Positions 27,483 to 36,636 of a stretch of DNA of 64,000 nt are shown piece after piece. A model generated the notes under the pieces. That model saw only the letters and a program-made list of their open reading frames with translations, did no database searches and had not been told where the DNA came from. Each line of letters begins with the position of its first letter. Position 1 is the first letter of the stretch. The stretch comes from Burkholderia ambifaria AMMD (GTDB lineage: Bacteria; Pseudomonadota; Gammaproteobacteria; Burkholderiales; Burkholderiaceae), in assembly GCF_000203915.1 (NCBI RefSeq), contig NC_008390.1, forward strand, positions 3,224,001 to 3,288,000, given 5' to 3'. A program made the translations under genes and the position numbers.

Positions 27483-28394
27483 TTACAGCTCGACGCTCGA
27501 GAGCGCCGGTTCGAGGGCGGCCTTCGGCAGCTTCGCGCGCCGCTCGGGCGGCAGCGCCTGCAGTGCGCGGCGCCCGCGCAGCCCCAGGAAATATTCGTGG
27601 ATGAACGGATGGTCGACGTTCGCGGCCTCCTCGACCGGCGCGGCGACCAGCACCTTGCGATCGGCGAGCACCGCGACGCGCGTCGACAGCGCGACCATCG
27701 TGTCGAGGTCGTGCGTCACCATCACGACCGTCAGCCCGAGCGTGCGGTGCAGCGTCGCGATCAGCTCGACGAATTCGTCGGATGCCTGCGGGTCGAGGCC
27801 GGCGGTCGGCTCGTCGAGGAACAGCAGTTCGGGCTCCAGCGCGATCGCGCGCGCGATGCCGACCCGCTTCACCATCCCGCCCGACAGCGCGGCCGGCATC
27901 TTCGACGCGTGCTTGCACGGCAGCCCGACCATCTCGAGCTTCAGCATCACGATGTCGTGCAGCAGGTCGGGCGGCACGCGGCCGAGCTCGCGCAGCGGCT
28001 GCGCGACGTTGTCGAACACCGTCATCGACGAGAACAGCGCACCCTGCTGGAACAGCATCCCCGAGCGCGTGCGCATCATCCGTGCGCTCGCGTCGTCGAT
28101 CTTCGAGGTGTCCTCGCCGAACACCTTGATCGTGCCGGACGTCGGCCGCTCGAGGCCGAGGATCTGCCGCACGAGCGTCGTCTTGCCCGACCCCGATCCG
28201 CCGACGATCGCCACGATCTCGCCGCGCCGCACGTCGAAATCGAGCTTCTGGTGAATGATGTTGCGCCCGTAGCGCTTCGTCAGGTTGCGCACCTCGATCA
28301 CGAAGTCGTCACCGGGCGCGGCGGCCGGCGGTGTTCCGGCTGCCGCCGTATGGGCGCTGGCGGCACCGGCCGCCGGGTCGTTCGACGCGTTCAT
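27483..28394 (-). CDS. MlaF-like ABC transporter ATPase
   Basis: A 303-residue ATPase. It has Walker A GGSGSGKTT (near residue 70), the signature LSGGMVKRVGIARA, and Walker B LLFLDEPTAGLDP. The first 30 residues are an Ala-rich extension. It matches the MlaF branch that powers MCE-linked lipid transport. The start overlaps the permease stop by 4 bases (ATGA). Confidence 0.92.
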   Translation of the reverse strand: MNASNDPAAGAASAHTAAAGTPPAAAPGDDFVIEVRNLTKRYGRNIIHQKLDFDVRRGEIVAIVGGSGSGKTTLVRQILGLERPTSGTIKVFGEDTSKIDDASARMMRTRSGMLFQQGALFSSMTVFDNVAQPLRELGRVPPDLLHDIVMLKLEMVGLPCKHASKMPAALSGGMVKRVGIARAIALEPELLFLDEPTAGLDPQASDEFVELIATLHRTLGLTVVMVTHDLDTMVALSTRVAVLADRKVLVAAPVEEAANVDHPFIHEYFLGLRGRRALQALPPERRAKLPKAALEPALSSVEL

Positions 28395-29515
28395 CCGAGC
28401 CCCACGTTCTGGAACATGATCGCGAACACCGCGTCGGCGAGGATCACGACCGTGATCGACGAGACGACCGACGTGGTCGTGCCTTCACCGAGGCTTTGCG
28501 AGTTCGCCTTGATCCGGAAACCGAAATGGCACGCGACCAGCGCGATCAGCATGCCGAACACGACGCCCTTGCCGACGCCGATGTACAGGTTCGCGATCGG
28601 CACGACGCCCGGCAGCGAGCGCACGAAATAGTTGATGTCGATGCCGAGCACGAATTTCGCGGCGAGCGCGCCGCCGGTCAGCGCGATGATGTTGGTCCAC
28701 ATCACGAGCAGCGGCATCGCGACGCCAAGCGCGAGCACGCGCGGCAGGATCAGCCGCAGCCCGTGCGGGATGCCCATCACGCGCATCGCATCGAGCTCCT
28801 CGGTCACACGCATCACGCCGATCTGCGCGGTGATCGCCGAGCCCGAGCGGCCCGCGACGAGGATCGCCGACAGCACCGGGCCGAGCTCGCGGATCACCGA
28901 CAGCCCGAGGATGTTCACGATGTAGCGGTTCGCGCCGAATGTCTGCAGCTGCTGCGCGGACAGGTAGCTGAGCACGATGCCGATCAGGAACGCGACCAGC
29001 GCGGTGATCGGCAGCGCCTGCGCGCCGGCGCTGTAGATGTTCGCCGAGGTTTCCTTCCACGGCATCGTCTTCGGACGGCGCAGCACCGACAGCGCGTCGA
29101 GGATCACGAGGCCGAACATCGCGATGCCGCCCTGCAGGTGCTCGGCGAACGCGAACAGCATGAAGCCCAGGCGCGTGATAGGGCCGAAGTGCACGACGCG
29201 CTCGGGCGCCTCGCGCTGGCTGTCGAGCCGCTCGATGCGCTCGAAGATCGTGCGCTGCGTGGGGCTCAGCGCGACGCCGTCCGGCAGCTTGCGGCCCCAC
29301 ACGCGCCACAGCGCCTGGCCGCCGACGTGGTCGAGCCGTTCGATGCCGGACAGATCCCATTCGCTCACGCGCCCGGACGCGATGCCCGCGACGCGGCGCG
29401 CGACCGCGCCACGGTTGCGCGCGAGCGCGAGCGCGGTCCATTGGCCGTACAGGCGCACCGTCTGGCCCTGGCCGCCGGCGTCGACCGACAGGCCGGGAGG
29501 AGTCTCGAAGTCCAA
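28391..29515 (-). CDS. MlaE-like permease with N-terminal STAS domain
   Basis: A 374-residue permease. Residues 1-115 form a STAS-like domain, as MlaB would be but fused, and the rest is an MlaE permease with about five helices (GSAITAQIGVMRVTEELDAMRVMGI is the family motif). The frame opens with a TTG at 29515; I see no ATG or GTG upstream and no clear ribosome binding site, so the exact start is uncertain. It is the first gene of the permease-ATPase-MCE-lipoprotein set, probably a phospholipid transporter in the inner membrane. Confidence 0.87.
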   Translation of the reverse strand: MDFETPPGLSVDAGGQGQTVRLYGQWTALALARNRGAVARRVAGIASGRVSEWDLSGIERLDHVGGQALWRVWGRKLPDGVALSPTQRTIFERIERLDSQREAPERVVHFGPITRLGFMLFAFAEHLQGGIAMFGLVILDALSVLRRPKTMPWKETSANIYSAGAQALPITALVAFLIGIVLSYLSAQQLQTFGANRYIVNILGLSVIRELGPVLSAILVAGRSGSAITAQIGVMRVTEELDAMRVMGIPHGLRLILPRVLALGVAMPLLVMWTNIIALTGGALAAKFVLGIDINYFVRSLPGVVPIANLYIGVGKGVVFGMLIALVACHFGFRIKANSQSLGEGTTTSVVSSITVVILADAVFAIMFQNVGLG

Positions 29516-29796
29516 GGGCGGATTGTTTGCAAAAGGATGACAGCGGCCATTGTAGCGAACCGCCCGGCGCAGCGACGTGAGGATTTCCGTCGCGGCGCCC
29601 GGCCCGAGGCGCCTGCCTGGACGTGGGTGGCCTGGATCGGCTTGCCTCGCTGGCGACCTTTCATTCCTCCGTCATGTTTCCTTTCGATACTCTCACGCGC
29701 GCACATCAGGCCGTCGGCGCCCGCGCCGTCATTTCGTTGCGCACTTCGCGCTTCATCGTCGCGACTCATAGAACAGAACACCGAACAGGACAACCG

Positions 29797-31857
29797 ATGC
29801 GTCTCCCCCCGCTTTCCCGCCGCCGCGCGGGCTCCACCGCCGCGCTCGCCAGCCTCGCCTTCGCCCTCGCCGGCTGTGGCGGCGACGACGTCACCGCTCC
29901 GCCGTCGCAGGCCCAGGCGCCGGCCGGGACGACCGCCACGCTCGCGCTGCTCGAAACGACCGACCTGCACACCAACGTGCTGTCATATGACTATTTCAAG
30001 CTCGCCGCGGACAACTCGCTCGGCTTCGAGCGCGTGTCGACGCTGATCGCGCAGGCGCGTGCGCAGTACCCGAACACGCTGCTGCTCGACAACGGCGACA
30101 CGATCCAGGGCACCGCGCTGTCGGATTACCAGGCGCTCGTCAAGCCGATCGGCTGCGACCAGACGCTCGCGATCTACAAGGTGATGAACGCCGCGAAGTT
30201 CGACGGCGGCGGGATCGGCAACCACGAGTTCAACTACGGGCTGCCGTACCTGTCGCAGGTGACCGGCAACACGTTCGACGTCGACGGGCTGCCGGCCCCC
30301 GCGCAGCAGAAGAAGTGCGCGGGCCCGAACTTCCCGCAGGTGCTCTCGAACGTGATCAGCGCGAAGACCAACGCGCCGCTGTTCACGCCGTACACGATCC
30401 TGACCCGCACGGTGACGGCCGTCACGCCCGACGGCAAGACCGTCAGCGCGCCGGTGAAGGTCGGCATCATCGGCTTCACGCCGCCCGCGATCATGAACTG
30501 GGACAAGCGCTGGCTCGACGGCAAGGTCTATACGACCGGTCTGAAGGAAGCGGCGGAGAAGTACATTCCGGAGATGCGCGCGAAAGGCGCCGATCTCGTC
30601 GTCGCGATCTCGCACGGCGGCCTCGACAACTCGGCCTATTCGCCGACGATGGAAAACGGCAGCTGGTGGCTGTCGAAGGTGCCCGGCATCGACGCGATGC
30701 TGATCGGCCACTCGCACCAGGTGTTCCCGGACGCGAACAGCACCGTGCCGCAGTTCAACCTGCCGGGCGTCGACAAGGCGAAGGGCGCCGTCAACGGCGT
30801 GCCGACGGTGATGGCCAACTTCTGGGGCAAGCATCTCGGCGTGATCAAGCTCGGCCTGAAGTTCGACGGCCACGCGTGGAGCGTCGACAAGTCGCTGACG
30901 ACCGTCGAGGCGCGGCCGATCCAGAACGCGGACAAGAGCTACGTCGCCGCCGACCCATCCGTCTCCGCCGCGATCGCCGCCGAGCACCAGGCGACGATCG
31001 ACTACGTGAAGACGCCGATCGGCTCGACCGACTACCGGATGAACTCGTACTTCGCGGACGTCGGCGATCCGGGCGCGATCCAGATCGTCAACGAGGCGCA
31101 GGCCGACTACGTGCGGACCTACGTGCAGGCGAACCTGCCGCAATACGCGTCGCTGCCGGTGCTGTCGGTGAGCGCGCCGTTCAAGAGCGGTTTCGGCGGG
31201 GGCAGCGACTACACCGACGTCGCGCCGGGCGCGCTCGCGATCAACAACGCGGCCGACCTGTATCTGTACCCGAACACCGTGTACGCGGTGAAGGTGAGCG
31301 GCAGCGACGTGAAGAACTGGCTCGAGACGGCCGCAAAGCGCTTCAACACGATCGACCCGAGCAAGGCGACCGTGCAGCCGCTCGTCAGCAGCTTCCCCGG
31401 CTACAACTTCGACATGTTCACGTCCGCCGATCTCGCGTACGAGATCGACGTCACGCAGCCGGTCGGCAGCCGGATCAGGAACCTGACGTACCAGGGCGCG
31501 CCGATCGACCCGAACGCGCAGTTCATCGTCGCGACCAACAACTACCGCGCGAGCGGCGGCGGCAACTTCCCGGGCCTCGACGGCAGCAAGACGATCTTCG
31601 CGTCGCCCGACGCGAACCGCGACGTGCTGATCTCGTTCATCAAGAAGCGCGGCGCGATCACGCGCGCGGCGGACGGCGCGCAGCGCAGCTGGCGCTTCAC
31701 GAAGCTCGCGAGCTCGGTCGCGCACGTGCGGTTCACGTCGGCGCCGAATCGGCTCGGCGACGCGGCGGCAGCCGGCCTGAGCGGCCTCACGCAGGTCGCG
31801 GCCGACGACGGCTCGGGCAAGAACCTCGCCATCTACGAGATCGACCTCACGCAATGA
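29797..31857 (+). CDS. CpdB/UshA-type 5'-nucleotidase / cyclic nucleotide phosphodiesterase, lipoprotein
   Basis: A 686-residue enzyme. The signal peptide ends in a lipobox (ALAGC). The metallophosphatase domain has ETTDLHTN, LLDNGDTIQGTA and GNHEFNYG, and the C-terminal 5'-nucleotidase domain has NNYRASGGGNFPG. The closest type is 2',3'-cyclic-nucleotide 2'-phosphodiesterase/3'-nucleotidase, which salvages nucleotides in the envelope. AGGAC precedes the chosen ATG. Its last codon overlaps the next gene (ATGA). The 281-base divergent gap to the permease gene shows nothing specific. Confidence 0.9.
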   Translation: MRLPPLSRRRAGSTAALASLAFALAGCGGDDVTAPPSQAQAPAGTTATLALLETTDLHTNVLSYDYFKLAADNSLGFERVSTLIAQARAQYPNTLLLDNGDTIQGTALSDYQALVKPIGCDQTLAIYKVMNAAKFDGGGIGNHEFNYGLPYLSQVTGNTFDVDGLPAPAQQKKCAGPNFPQVLSNVISAKTNAPLFTPYTILTRTVTAVTPDGKTVSAPVKVGIIGFTPPAIMNWDKRWLDGKVYTTGLKEAAEKYIPEMRAKGADLVVAISHGGLDNSAYSPTMENGSWWLSKVPGIDAMLIGHSHQVFPDANSTVPQFNLPGVDKAKGAVNGVPTVMANFWGKHLGVIKLGLKFDGHAWSVDKSLTTVEARPIQNADKSYVAADPSVSAAIAAEHQATIDYVKTPIGSTDYRMNSYFADVGDPGAIQIVNEAQADYVRTYVQANLPQYASLPVLSVSAPFKSGFGGGSDYTDVAPGALAINNAADLYLYPNTVYAVKVSGSDVKNWLETAAKRFNTIDPSKATVQPLVSSFPGYNFDMFTSADLAYEIDVTQPVGSRIRNLTYQGAPIDPNAQFIVATNNYRASGGGNFPGLDGSKTIFASPDANRDVLISFIKKRGAITRAADGAQRSWRFTKLASSVAHVRFTSAPNRLGDAAAAGLSGLTQVAADDGSGKNLAIYEIDLTQ

Positions 31858-32711
31858 CCATGAGACCCGCGATGCAACCGATCCGGACGATGCGGCCGGC
31901 CGAGGCCGGCTTCACCGCCGCCGCGCGGCGCCTGCTGCGCGCGAAACTCCCGCCGGCCGCGTTGCTCGCGGCGGCGGCCGTGACCGTCGCGGCCGTCGTC
32001 GCGACGACCGGCTGGCGGGCCGCCGGCCCCGCGCCGAGCGCCGCTCAGCTCGACGAATGGCAGGCGATGGTCGCGCAGGCCGTCGAGCCGCATGCGCTCG
32101 CGCAGTTGCGCACCCTCGCACGGCGCGGTTCGGGCGATGCGCAGGCGGCGCTCGGGATCGCGCTCGTCGATGCGCGCGAGCCGGGGCTGCGCGACGAGGG
32201 GCGCGGATGGCTGGAAACTGCCGCGGACGGCAAGGCCGACTCATCCGCCGCGCGACGCGCGCAGCTCGCACTCGGCAAGGCGCTGCTGCTCGGCAGCGGC
32301 GACATCCCGAAGGACTACGCGCGCGCCCGCGCGCTGCTCGGCGAAGCGGCCGGCCAGGGCGACCCGGCCGCCGCGTACTACCTCGGGCTGATCTATCGCA
32401 GCGGCTACGGCACCGCGGCCGACCCCGTGCAGGCCGCGCACTGGTTCGAGCTCGCGTCGCGCGCCGACATCCCCGCCGCGGATTTCATGCTCGCAAACGC
32501 GTACCGCGACGGCAGCGGCGTGCCGCGCGACGAGGCGCGGGCGCTTGCGCTGTATCGGCGTGCGGCGGAACACGAGCTGCCGGAAGCCGTGCAGACGCTC
32601 GCGATGGCGTATCGCAACGGTGAGCTTGGGCTCAAGCCCGATGCGGATGAGTTCCACGCGCAGTGGATCGAGACCGCGCACGCGTTGAAGCATCCGGTTG
32701 TGGCGCCGTGA
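31854..32711 (+). CDS. Sel1/TPR-like repeat protein, membrane-anchored
   Basis: A 285-residue protein. A single hydrophobic segment (about 37-56) anchors a helical-repeat region (about 85-265) with four or so Sel1-like repeats, such as AAAYYLGLIYRSGYGTAADP and ADFMLANAYRDGSGVPRDE. Sel1 repeats are protein-interaction scaffolds. The ATG overlaps the stop of the nucleotidase gene by 4 bases, so translation is coupled, although no functional link between the two is known to me. Confidence 0.8.
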   Translation: MTMRPAMQPIRTMRPAEAGFTAAARRLLRAKLPPAALLAAAAVTVAAVVATTGWRAAGPAPSAAQLDEWQAMVAQAVEPHALAQLRTLARRGSGDAQAALGIALVDAREPGLRDEGRGWLETAADGKADSSAARRAQLALGKALLLGSGDIPKDYARARALLGEAAGQGDPAAAYYLGLIYRSGYGTAADPVQAAHWFELASRADIPAADFMLANAYRDGSGVPRDEARALALYRRAAEHELPEAVQTLAMAYRNGELGLKPDADEFHAQWIETAHALKHPVVAP

Positions 32712-32894
32712 CGGTGCGGCAATGCGCGGCGGGCCGCCAGTCCGCCGCGGACCGACGCACGTGACATCCCGCGATCGAACCAGGGATGCCACGTCTGATA
32801 CGGGGGGACGGACCGCTGCGCGCGGCGCGGCAAACGCGGCACCGTCGAACGCCGCGGCCAAACCGCCGCCCGGCACGCACCGCCCCCCTGTCGC

Positions 32895-32900
32895 TACAAT
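32895..32900 (+). promoter_or_regulatory. Candidate -10 element of birA-coaX
   Basis: TACAAT ends 7 bases before the birA ATG and no ribosome binding site lies between. The predicted start point coincides with the start codon, suggesting a leaderless transcript. The -35 position (near 32872-32877) does not match well. Confidence 0.4.
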
Positions 32901-32907
32901 ATGCGCC

Positions 32908-33828
32908 ATGAACGCCCCCACCTCCTCCGACACGCCCGATACCGGTGACGCGCGCATCGCGCGCAACCGGCTCGAGGCGCACCTGGATGCCGCGCCGCGC
33001 GCGTGGCCGCTCGACATCGTCGCCGCCACCGGCTCGACCAACGCCGACGTCGCGACGCGCCTGAAGGCGCTGCCGCGCACCGCGAGCGCGCTGCCCGCGC
33101 CGCTGGTGCGCGTCGCGTTCGAGCAGACGGCCGGCCGCGGTCGGCAAGGCCGCCCGTGGTTCGCGCAACCCGGCAACGCGCTGCTGTGCTCGGTCGGCTG
33201 CATCGTGCCGCGCCCCGTCGACGCGCTCGCCGGCCTGAGCATCGCGATCGGCGTCGCGCTCGCGGAAGGGCTCGCCGCGCTGCCGCTCGACGCCCGCTCG
33301 CGTGTCGCCCTCAAATGGCCGAACGACCTGCTGCTGACGGCCACCGACGACGGTACGTCGCACATCGTCGGCAAGCTCGCGGGGATCCTGATCGAAACCG
33401 TGTGGAGCACCGCCGACGCGACCGCCGTCGTGATCGGCTTCGGCATCAACGTGCGCGGCGCGGAAGCCGTCGCCGCGCAGGTCGAAGCGCTGCGCGCGCG
33501 CGAAGCGACGCTCGCGAGCGGGCTGCCGCCGGCCGCGCTGTCGGCCGCGTGCGCATCGGCCAACCTCACCGATACGCTCGCCGCCGCATTGAACGCGCTC
33601 ACGCCCGCCCTCGCGCAGTTCGGCACCGACGGGCTCGCGCCGTTCCTGCCGCGCTGGCACGCGCTGCACGCGTACGCCGGACGCGAAGTCGTGCTGCTCG
33701 AACGGGGCGTCGAACGCGCGCGCGGCGTCGCGACGGGCATCGACGCGACCGGCCAGTTGCTGCTCGACACGCCCGACGGCGTGCTGGCGATCGCGGCCGG
33801 CGACGTATCGCTGCGCGAAGCGCAATGA
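32908..33828 (+). CDS. birA: Biotin--[acetyl-CoA-carboxylase] ligase
   Basis: A 306-residue monofunctional biotin protein ligase (no DNA-binding domain at the N-terminus). It has the biotinyl-AMP loop GRGRQG (76-81), GSTN (42-45) and KWPND (136-140), and a C-terminal SH3-like domain. It attaches biotin to the AccB carrier for fatty-acid synthesis. I chose the ATG at 32908, which gives the shorter protein. The stop overlaps the coaX start (ATGA), as in many Burkholderia. Confidence 0.92.
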
Positions 33829-34613
33829 ACGACCCGCATCTGCTGATCGACGCCGGCAACAGCCGGATCAAGTGGGCGCTCGCCGATGCGCGGCGCACGC
33901 TCGTCGACACGGGCGCGTTCGGCCATACGCGCGACGGCGGCGCCGATCCCGACTGGTCGGCCCTGCCGCGTCCCCATGGCGCATGGATCTCGAACGTCGC
34001 GGGCGCCGACGTGGCCGCACGGCTCGACGCGCTGCTCGACGCATGCTGGCCGGGCCTGCCGCGCACGACGATCCGCTCGCAACCCGCGCAATGCGGCGTG
34101 ACGAACGGCTACACGACGCCCGACCAGCTCGGCAGCGATCGCTGGGCCGGCTTGATCGGCGCACGTGCGGCGTTTCCGGGCGAGCATCTGTTGATCGCGA
34201 CATTCGGCACGGCGACGACGCTCGAAGCGCTGCGCGCGGACGGTCGCTTCACCGGCGGGCTGATCGCGCCGGGCTGGGCGCTGATGATGCGCGCGCTCGG
34301 CACGCACACCGCGCAGTTGCCGACGCTGACCACCGACATCGCGAGCGGGCTGCTCGCCGGCGCGCAGGCCGAGCCGTTCCAGGTCGATACGCCGCGCTCG
34401 CTGTCGGCGGGTTGCCTGTACGCGCAGGCCGGGCTGATCGAACGCGCATGGCGCGATCTCGCCGATGCGTGGCAGGCGCCCGTGCGGCTGGTGCTGGCAG
34501 GCGGCGCGGCGGACGACGTCGCGCGCGCGCTGACGCTGCCGCATACGCGGCACGACGCGCTGATCCTGTCGGGCCTTGCGTTGATCGCCGCGGAAGGGGC
34601 GGCGCAGGATTGA
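33825..34613 (+). CDS. coaX: Type III pantothenate kinase
   Basis: A 262-residue CoaX enzyme, the first step of coenzyme A synthesis from pantothenate. It has the ATP-binding start [12 protein letters not shown], the pantothenate-site segment [13 protein letters not shown], and [10 protein letters not shown], and ends with [12 protein letters not shown]. Type III kinases are not feedback-inhibited by CoA in the way type I is. It overlaps birA by 4 bases. Confidence 0.93.
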
Positions 34614-34795
34614 CGGAAACCGGCCGGCATCGCGCCGACCGCGTCGACGGATGCCCGGCTGCGTTGCTTCGTCACGGGAAGGATGGAAGAACGGGCGCGG
34701 TGTGTGCGCCCATGCAGGCAGCCGGCCGCCCACGCGGCCCGGCCGTCGCGAACGATGGCCGGCTGCAACGGCAACCTTTGCCATGCAGCAGGCCC

Positions 34796-34827
34796 GACTG
34801 AACGGTTGAACGACTGAACGACTGAAC
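34796..34827. repeat. Four tandem octamers upstream of a small membrane-protein gene
   Basis: Units GACTGAAC, GGTTGAAC, GACTGAAC, GACTGAAC run exactly head to tail and end about 20 bases before the start codon of the next gene, just before its ribosome binding site. Tandem octamers can slip during replication. No other element is clear in the 234-base gap after coaX. Confidence 0.75.
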
Positions 34828-34847
34828 CACGACGAGGAGTGTCGACG

Positions 34848-35090
34848 ATGCTGCGCTGGCTGATCGCTGTTCTCTTTCTCGCGAACCTGCTCGCGTTCGT
34901 GGCGGTGCGCGGCGTGTTCGGGCCGCCGCCGGCGGCCGGCGCGCGCGAACCGGGCGTGCTGTCCCGGCAGGTGCGGCCCGATGCAGTGCATGCGATGCCG
35001 CTCGCGCAGGCGACCGATCAGCCCGTGATCGGCGCTCCGATCGCCGCGCCGGCTCTCACGGAGGCGCCGCTCGCGGCATCCGCGCCCTGA
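34848..35090 (+). CDS. Small single-pass membrane protein, unknown
   Basis: An 80-residue protein: one hydrophobic helix (residues 2-22, LRWLIAVLFLANLLAFVAVRG) then an Ala/Pro-rich tail without recognisable motifs. I chose the ATG at 34848 with GAGGAG upstream; a GTG at 34839 would lie too close to that site. I do not recognise a family. Placement after birA-coaX is common for short membrane proteins in this group, but function is unknown. Confidence 0.55.
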   Translation: MLRWLIAVLFLANLLAFVAVRGVFGPPPAAGAREPGVLSRQVRPDAVHAMPLAQATDQPVIGAPIAAPALTEAPLAASAP

Positions 35091-35106
35091 CGGCGCGGCG
35101 TACGCA

Positions 35107-35592
35107 TCAGGACTGCTGCGCGCGCACCTTCTTCAGCAGCGCGGTGGTCGAGCGGTCATGCGCGAACGGAATCGCGAGCGCACGGCCGCCCCAGCCGCGC
35201 ACGATGGCCGATTCCGGCAGCGCGTCCATGTCGTAGTCGCCGCCCTTCACGAGAATGTCCGGACGGACGGCCTCGATCAGCGACACCGGCGTCTTTTCCT
35301 CGAACTTCACGACCCAGTCGACGCTCTCCAGCGCCGCGAGCAGCGCCATCCGGTCGTCCTCGCGGTTGATCGGACGGTCGTCGCCCTTGCCCAGCATGCG
35401 CACCGACCCATCGCTGTTCACGCCGACGATCAGGCACGCGCCGAGCGCCTTCGCATCGGCGAGATACGTGACGTGGCCACGGTGCAGGATGTCGAACACG
35501 CCGTTCGTGAACACGACGGGCGAAGGCAGCGAAGCGCGCAGGGCAACCAGGGCGTCGCGGGTGATCAGCTTGCGTTCGAAGGTAGCGGACAT
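35107..35592 (-). CDS. rfaE2: Heptose 1-phosphate adenylyltransferase (HldE C-terminal type)
   Basis: A 161-residue nucleotidyltransferase: the family's VVFTNGVFDILHRGHVTYLADAKALG (HxGH) motif at about 26-50 and RSTTALLKKV at the end. It makes ADP-D-glycero-beta-D-manno-heptose for LPS inner core. In E. coli this domain is fused to the kinase as HldE; here it is a separate gene. It is followed by a short gap to the small membrane-protein gene, convergent with it. Confidence 0.9.
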   Translation of the reverse strand: MSATFERKLITRDALVALRASLPSPVVFTNGVFDILHRGHVTYLADAKALGACLIVGVNSDGSVRMLGKGDDRPINREDDRMALLAALESVDWVVKFEEKTPVSLIEAVRPDILVKGGDYDMDALPESAIVRGWGGRALAIPFAHDRSTTALLKKVRAQQS

Positions 35593-35661
35593 GATGGAGT
35601 TCGGATGGCGTGAGCGGCGCGCGGTGCACGTCGCGACAGGACGCGGCGGCGCCAGATAATG

Positions 35662-35690
35662 AAAAGCCCGCCGGCGGGCCGGGCGGGCTT
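35662..35690 (-). terminator. Terminator of the ferritin-like gene
   Basis: AAGCCCGCC (35664-35672) pairs with GGCGGGCTT (35682-35690), followed on the minus strand by TTCATT. It lies 68 bases past the stop of the ferritin-like gene, upstream of rfaE2. Confidence 0.7.
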
Positions 35691-35757
35691 CATGCAGGAA
35701 TTCACTGCGACGATCGCAACCGGCGGAGCGTCACGGCGGCTGCGCCGCCGCGCGGCC

Positions 35758-36636
35758 TCAGGCCGGTTGGGCGGCCGACGACGGGCCGCTTTCGGACTGC
35801 AGGCGGCCGGTGACTTCCTTGCGATAGCGGTTCAGCTCCTGCGCGGTCGCGAACGTGCGCTCGAACAGGATCGACAGGTTGTGCAGGATCCGGTCGACGA
35901 CCTTCTTTTCCCACTCGCCGTCGAAGCGGATCTGCTCGTCGAGCCAGCGCTCGAGCCATTCCGGATCGGGCAGGCGCGACTGCACGGTGTCGCGCGGGAA
36001 CAGCGCCTGGTTCACGTGCAGGTTGGTCGGGTGCAGCGGCTTCTCGGTGCGGCGCGCCGACGCCATCAGCACGCCGATCTTCGCGAATGCCGCGCGCGCG
36101 ACGTCGCCGCAGTTGTTCAGCGCCTTCTTCATGTAGCGCAGGTAAGCGCCGCCATGGCGCGCTTCATCGCGCGAGATCGTTTCGTAGATGTGCTTGATGA
36201 CCGGCTCGGTGTGCCAGTCGGCCGCGCAGCGATACCAGTGGTTCAGGCGGATCTCGCCGCAGAAGTGCAGCATCAGCGTCTCGAGCGGCGGCGCCGGATC
36301 GAACTGGAAGCGCACCGCGTGCAGCTCTTCCTCGGTCGGCACCATTTCCGGACGGAAGCGGCGCAGGTATTCCATCAGCACGAGCGAATGCTTCTGCTCC
36401 TCGAAGAACCACACGCTCATGAACGCCGAAAAGTCGCTGTCGTGCTGGTTGTCGCGCAGGAACATTTCCGTTGCGGGCAGCGCCGACCATTCGGTGATCG
36501 CGTTCATCTTGATCGTCTTCGCCTGCTCGTCGGTGAGCAGCGAAGCGTCGAACTTGTCCCACGGAATGTCCTTCTCCATGTCCCAGCGGACAGCTTCGAG
36601 CGACCTGTAAAGTTCCGGATAAAGCATGGTGTTCAT
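35758..36636 (-). CDS. Ferritin-like di-iron protein (desaturase/oxygenase-like), function unknown
   Basis: A 292-residue, largely helical protein with two carboxylate-histidine motifs, FFEEQKHS (near 76-83) and DEARHGG (near 157-163), and intervening glutamates (ITEWSALPATE, CGEIRLNHWY). Together these form a likely di-iron centre of the ferritin-like superfamily that includes acyl-ACP desaturases and AurF-type oxygenases. No substrate or partner is evident. It lies alone on the minus strand between rfaE2 and a patatin gene. Annotation simply as ferritin would be misleading: it lacks the short ferritin length. Confidence 0.65.
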   Translation of the reverse strand: MNTMLYPELYRSLEAVRWDMEKDIPWDKFDASLLTDEQAKTIKMNAITEWSALPATEMFLRDNQHDSDFSAFMSVWFFEEQKHSLVLMEYLRRFRPEMVPTEEELHAVRFQFDPAPPLETLMLHFCGEIRLNHWYRCAADWHTEPVIKHIYETISRDEARHGGAYLRYMKKALNNCGDVARAAFAKIGVLMASARRTEKPLHPTNLHVNQALFPRDTVQSRLPDPEWLERWLDEQIRFDGEWEKKVVDRILHNLSILFERTFATAQELNRYRKEVTGRLQSESGPSSAAQPA

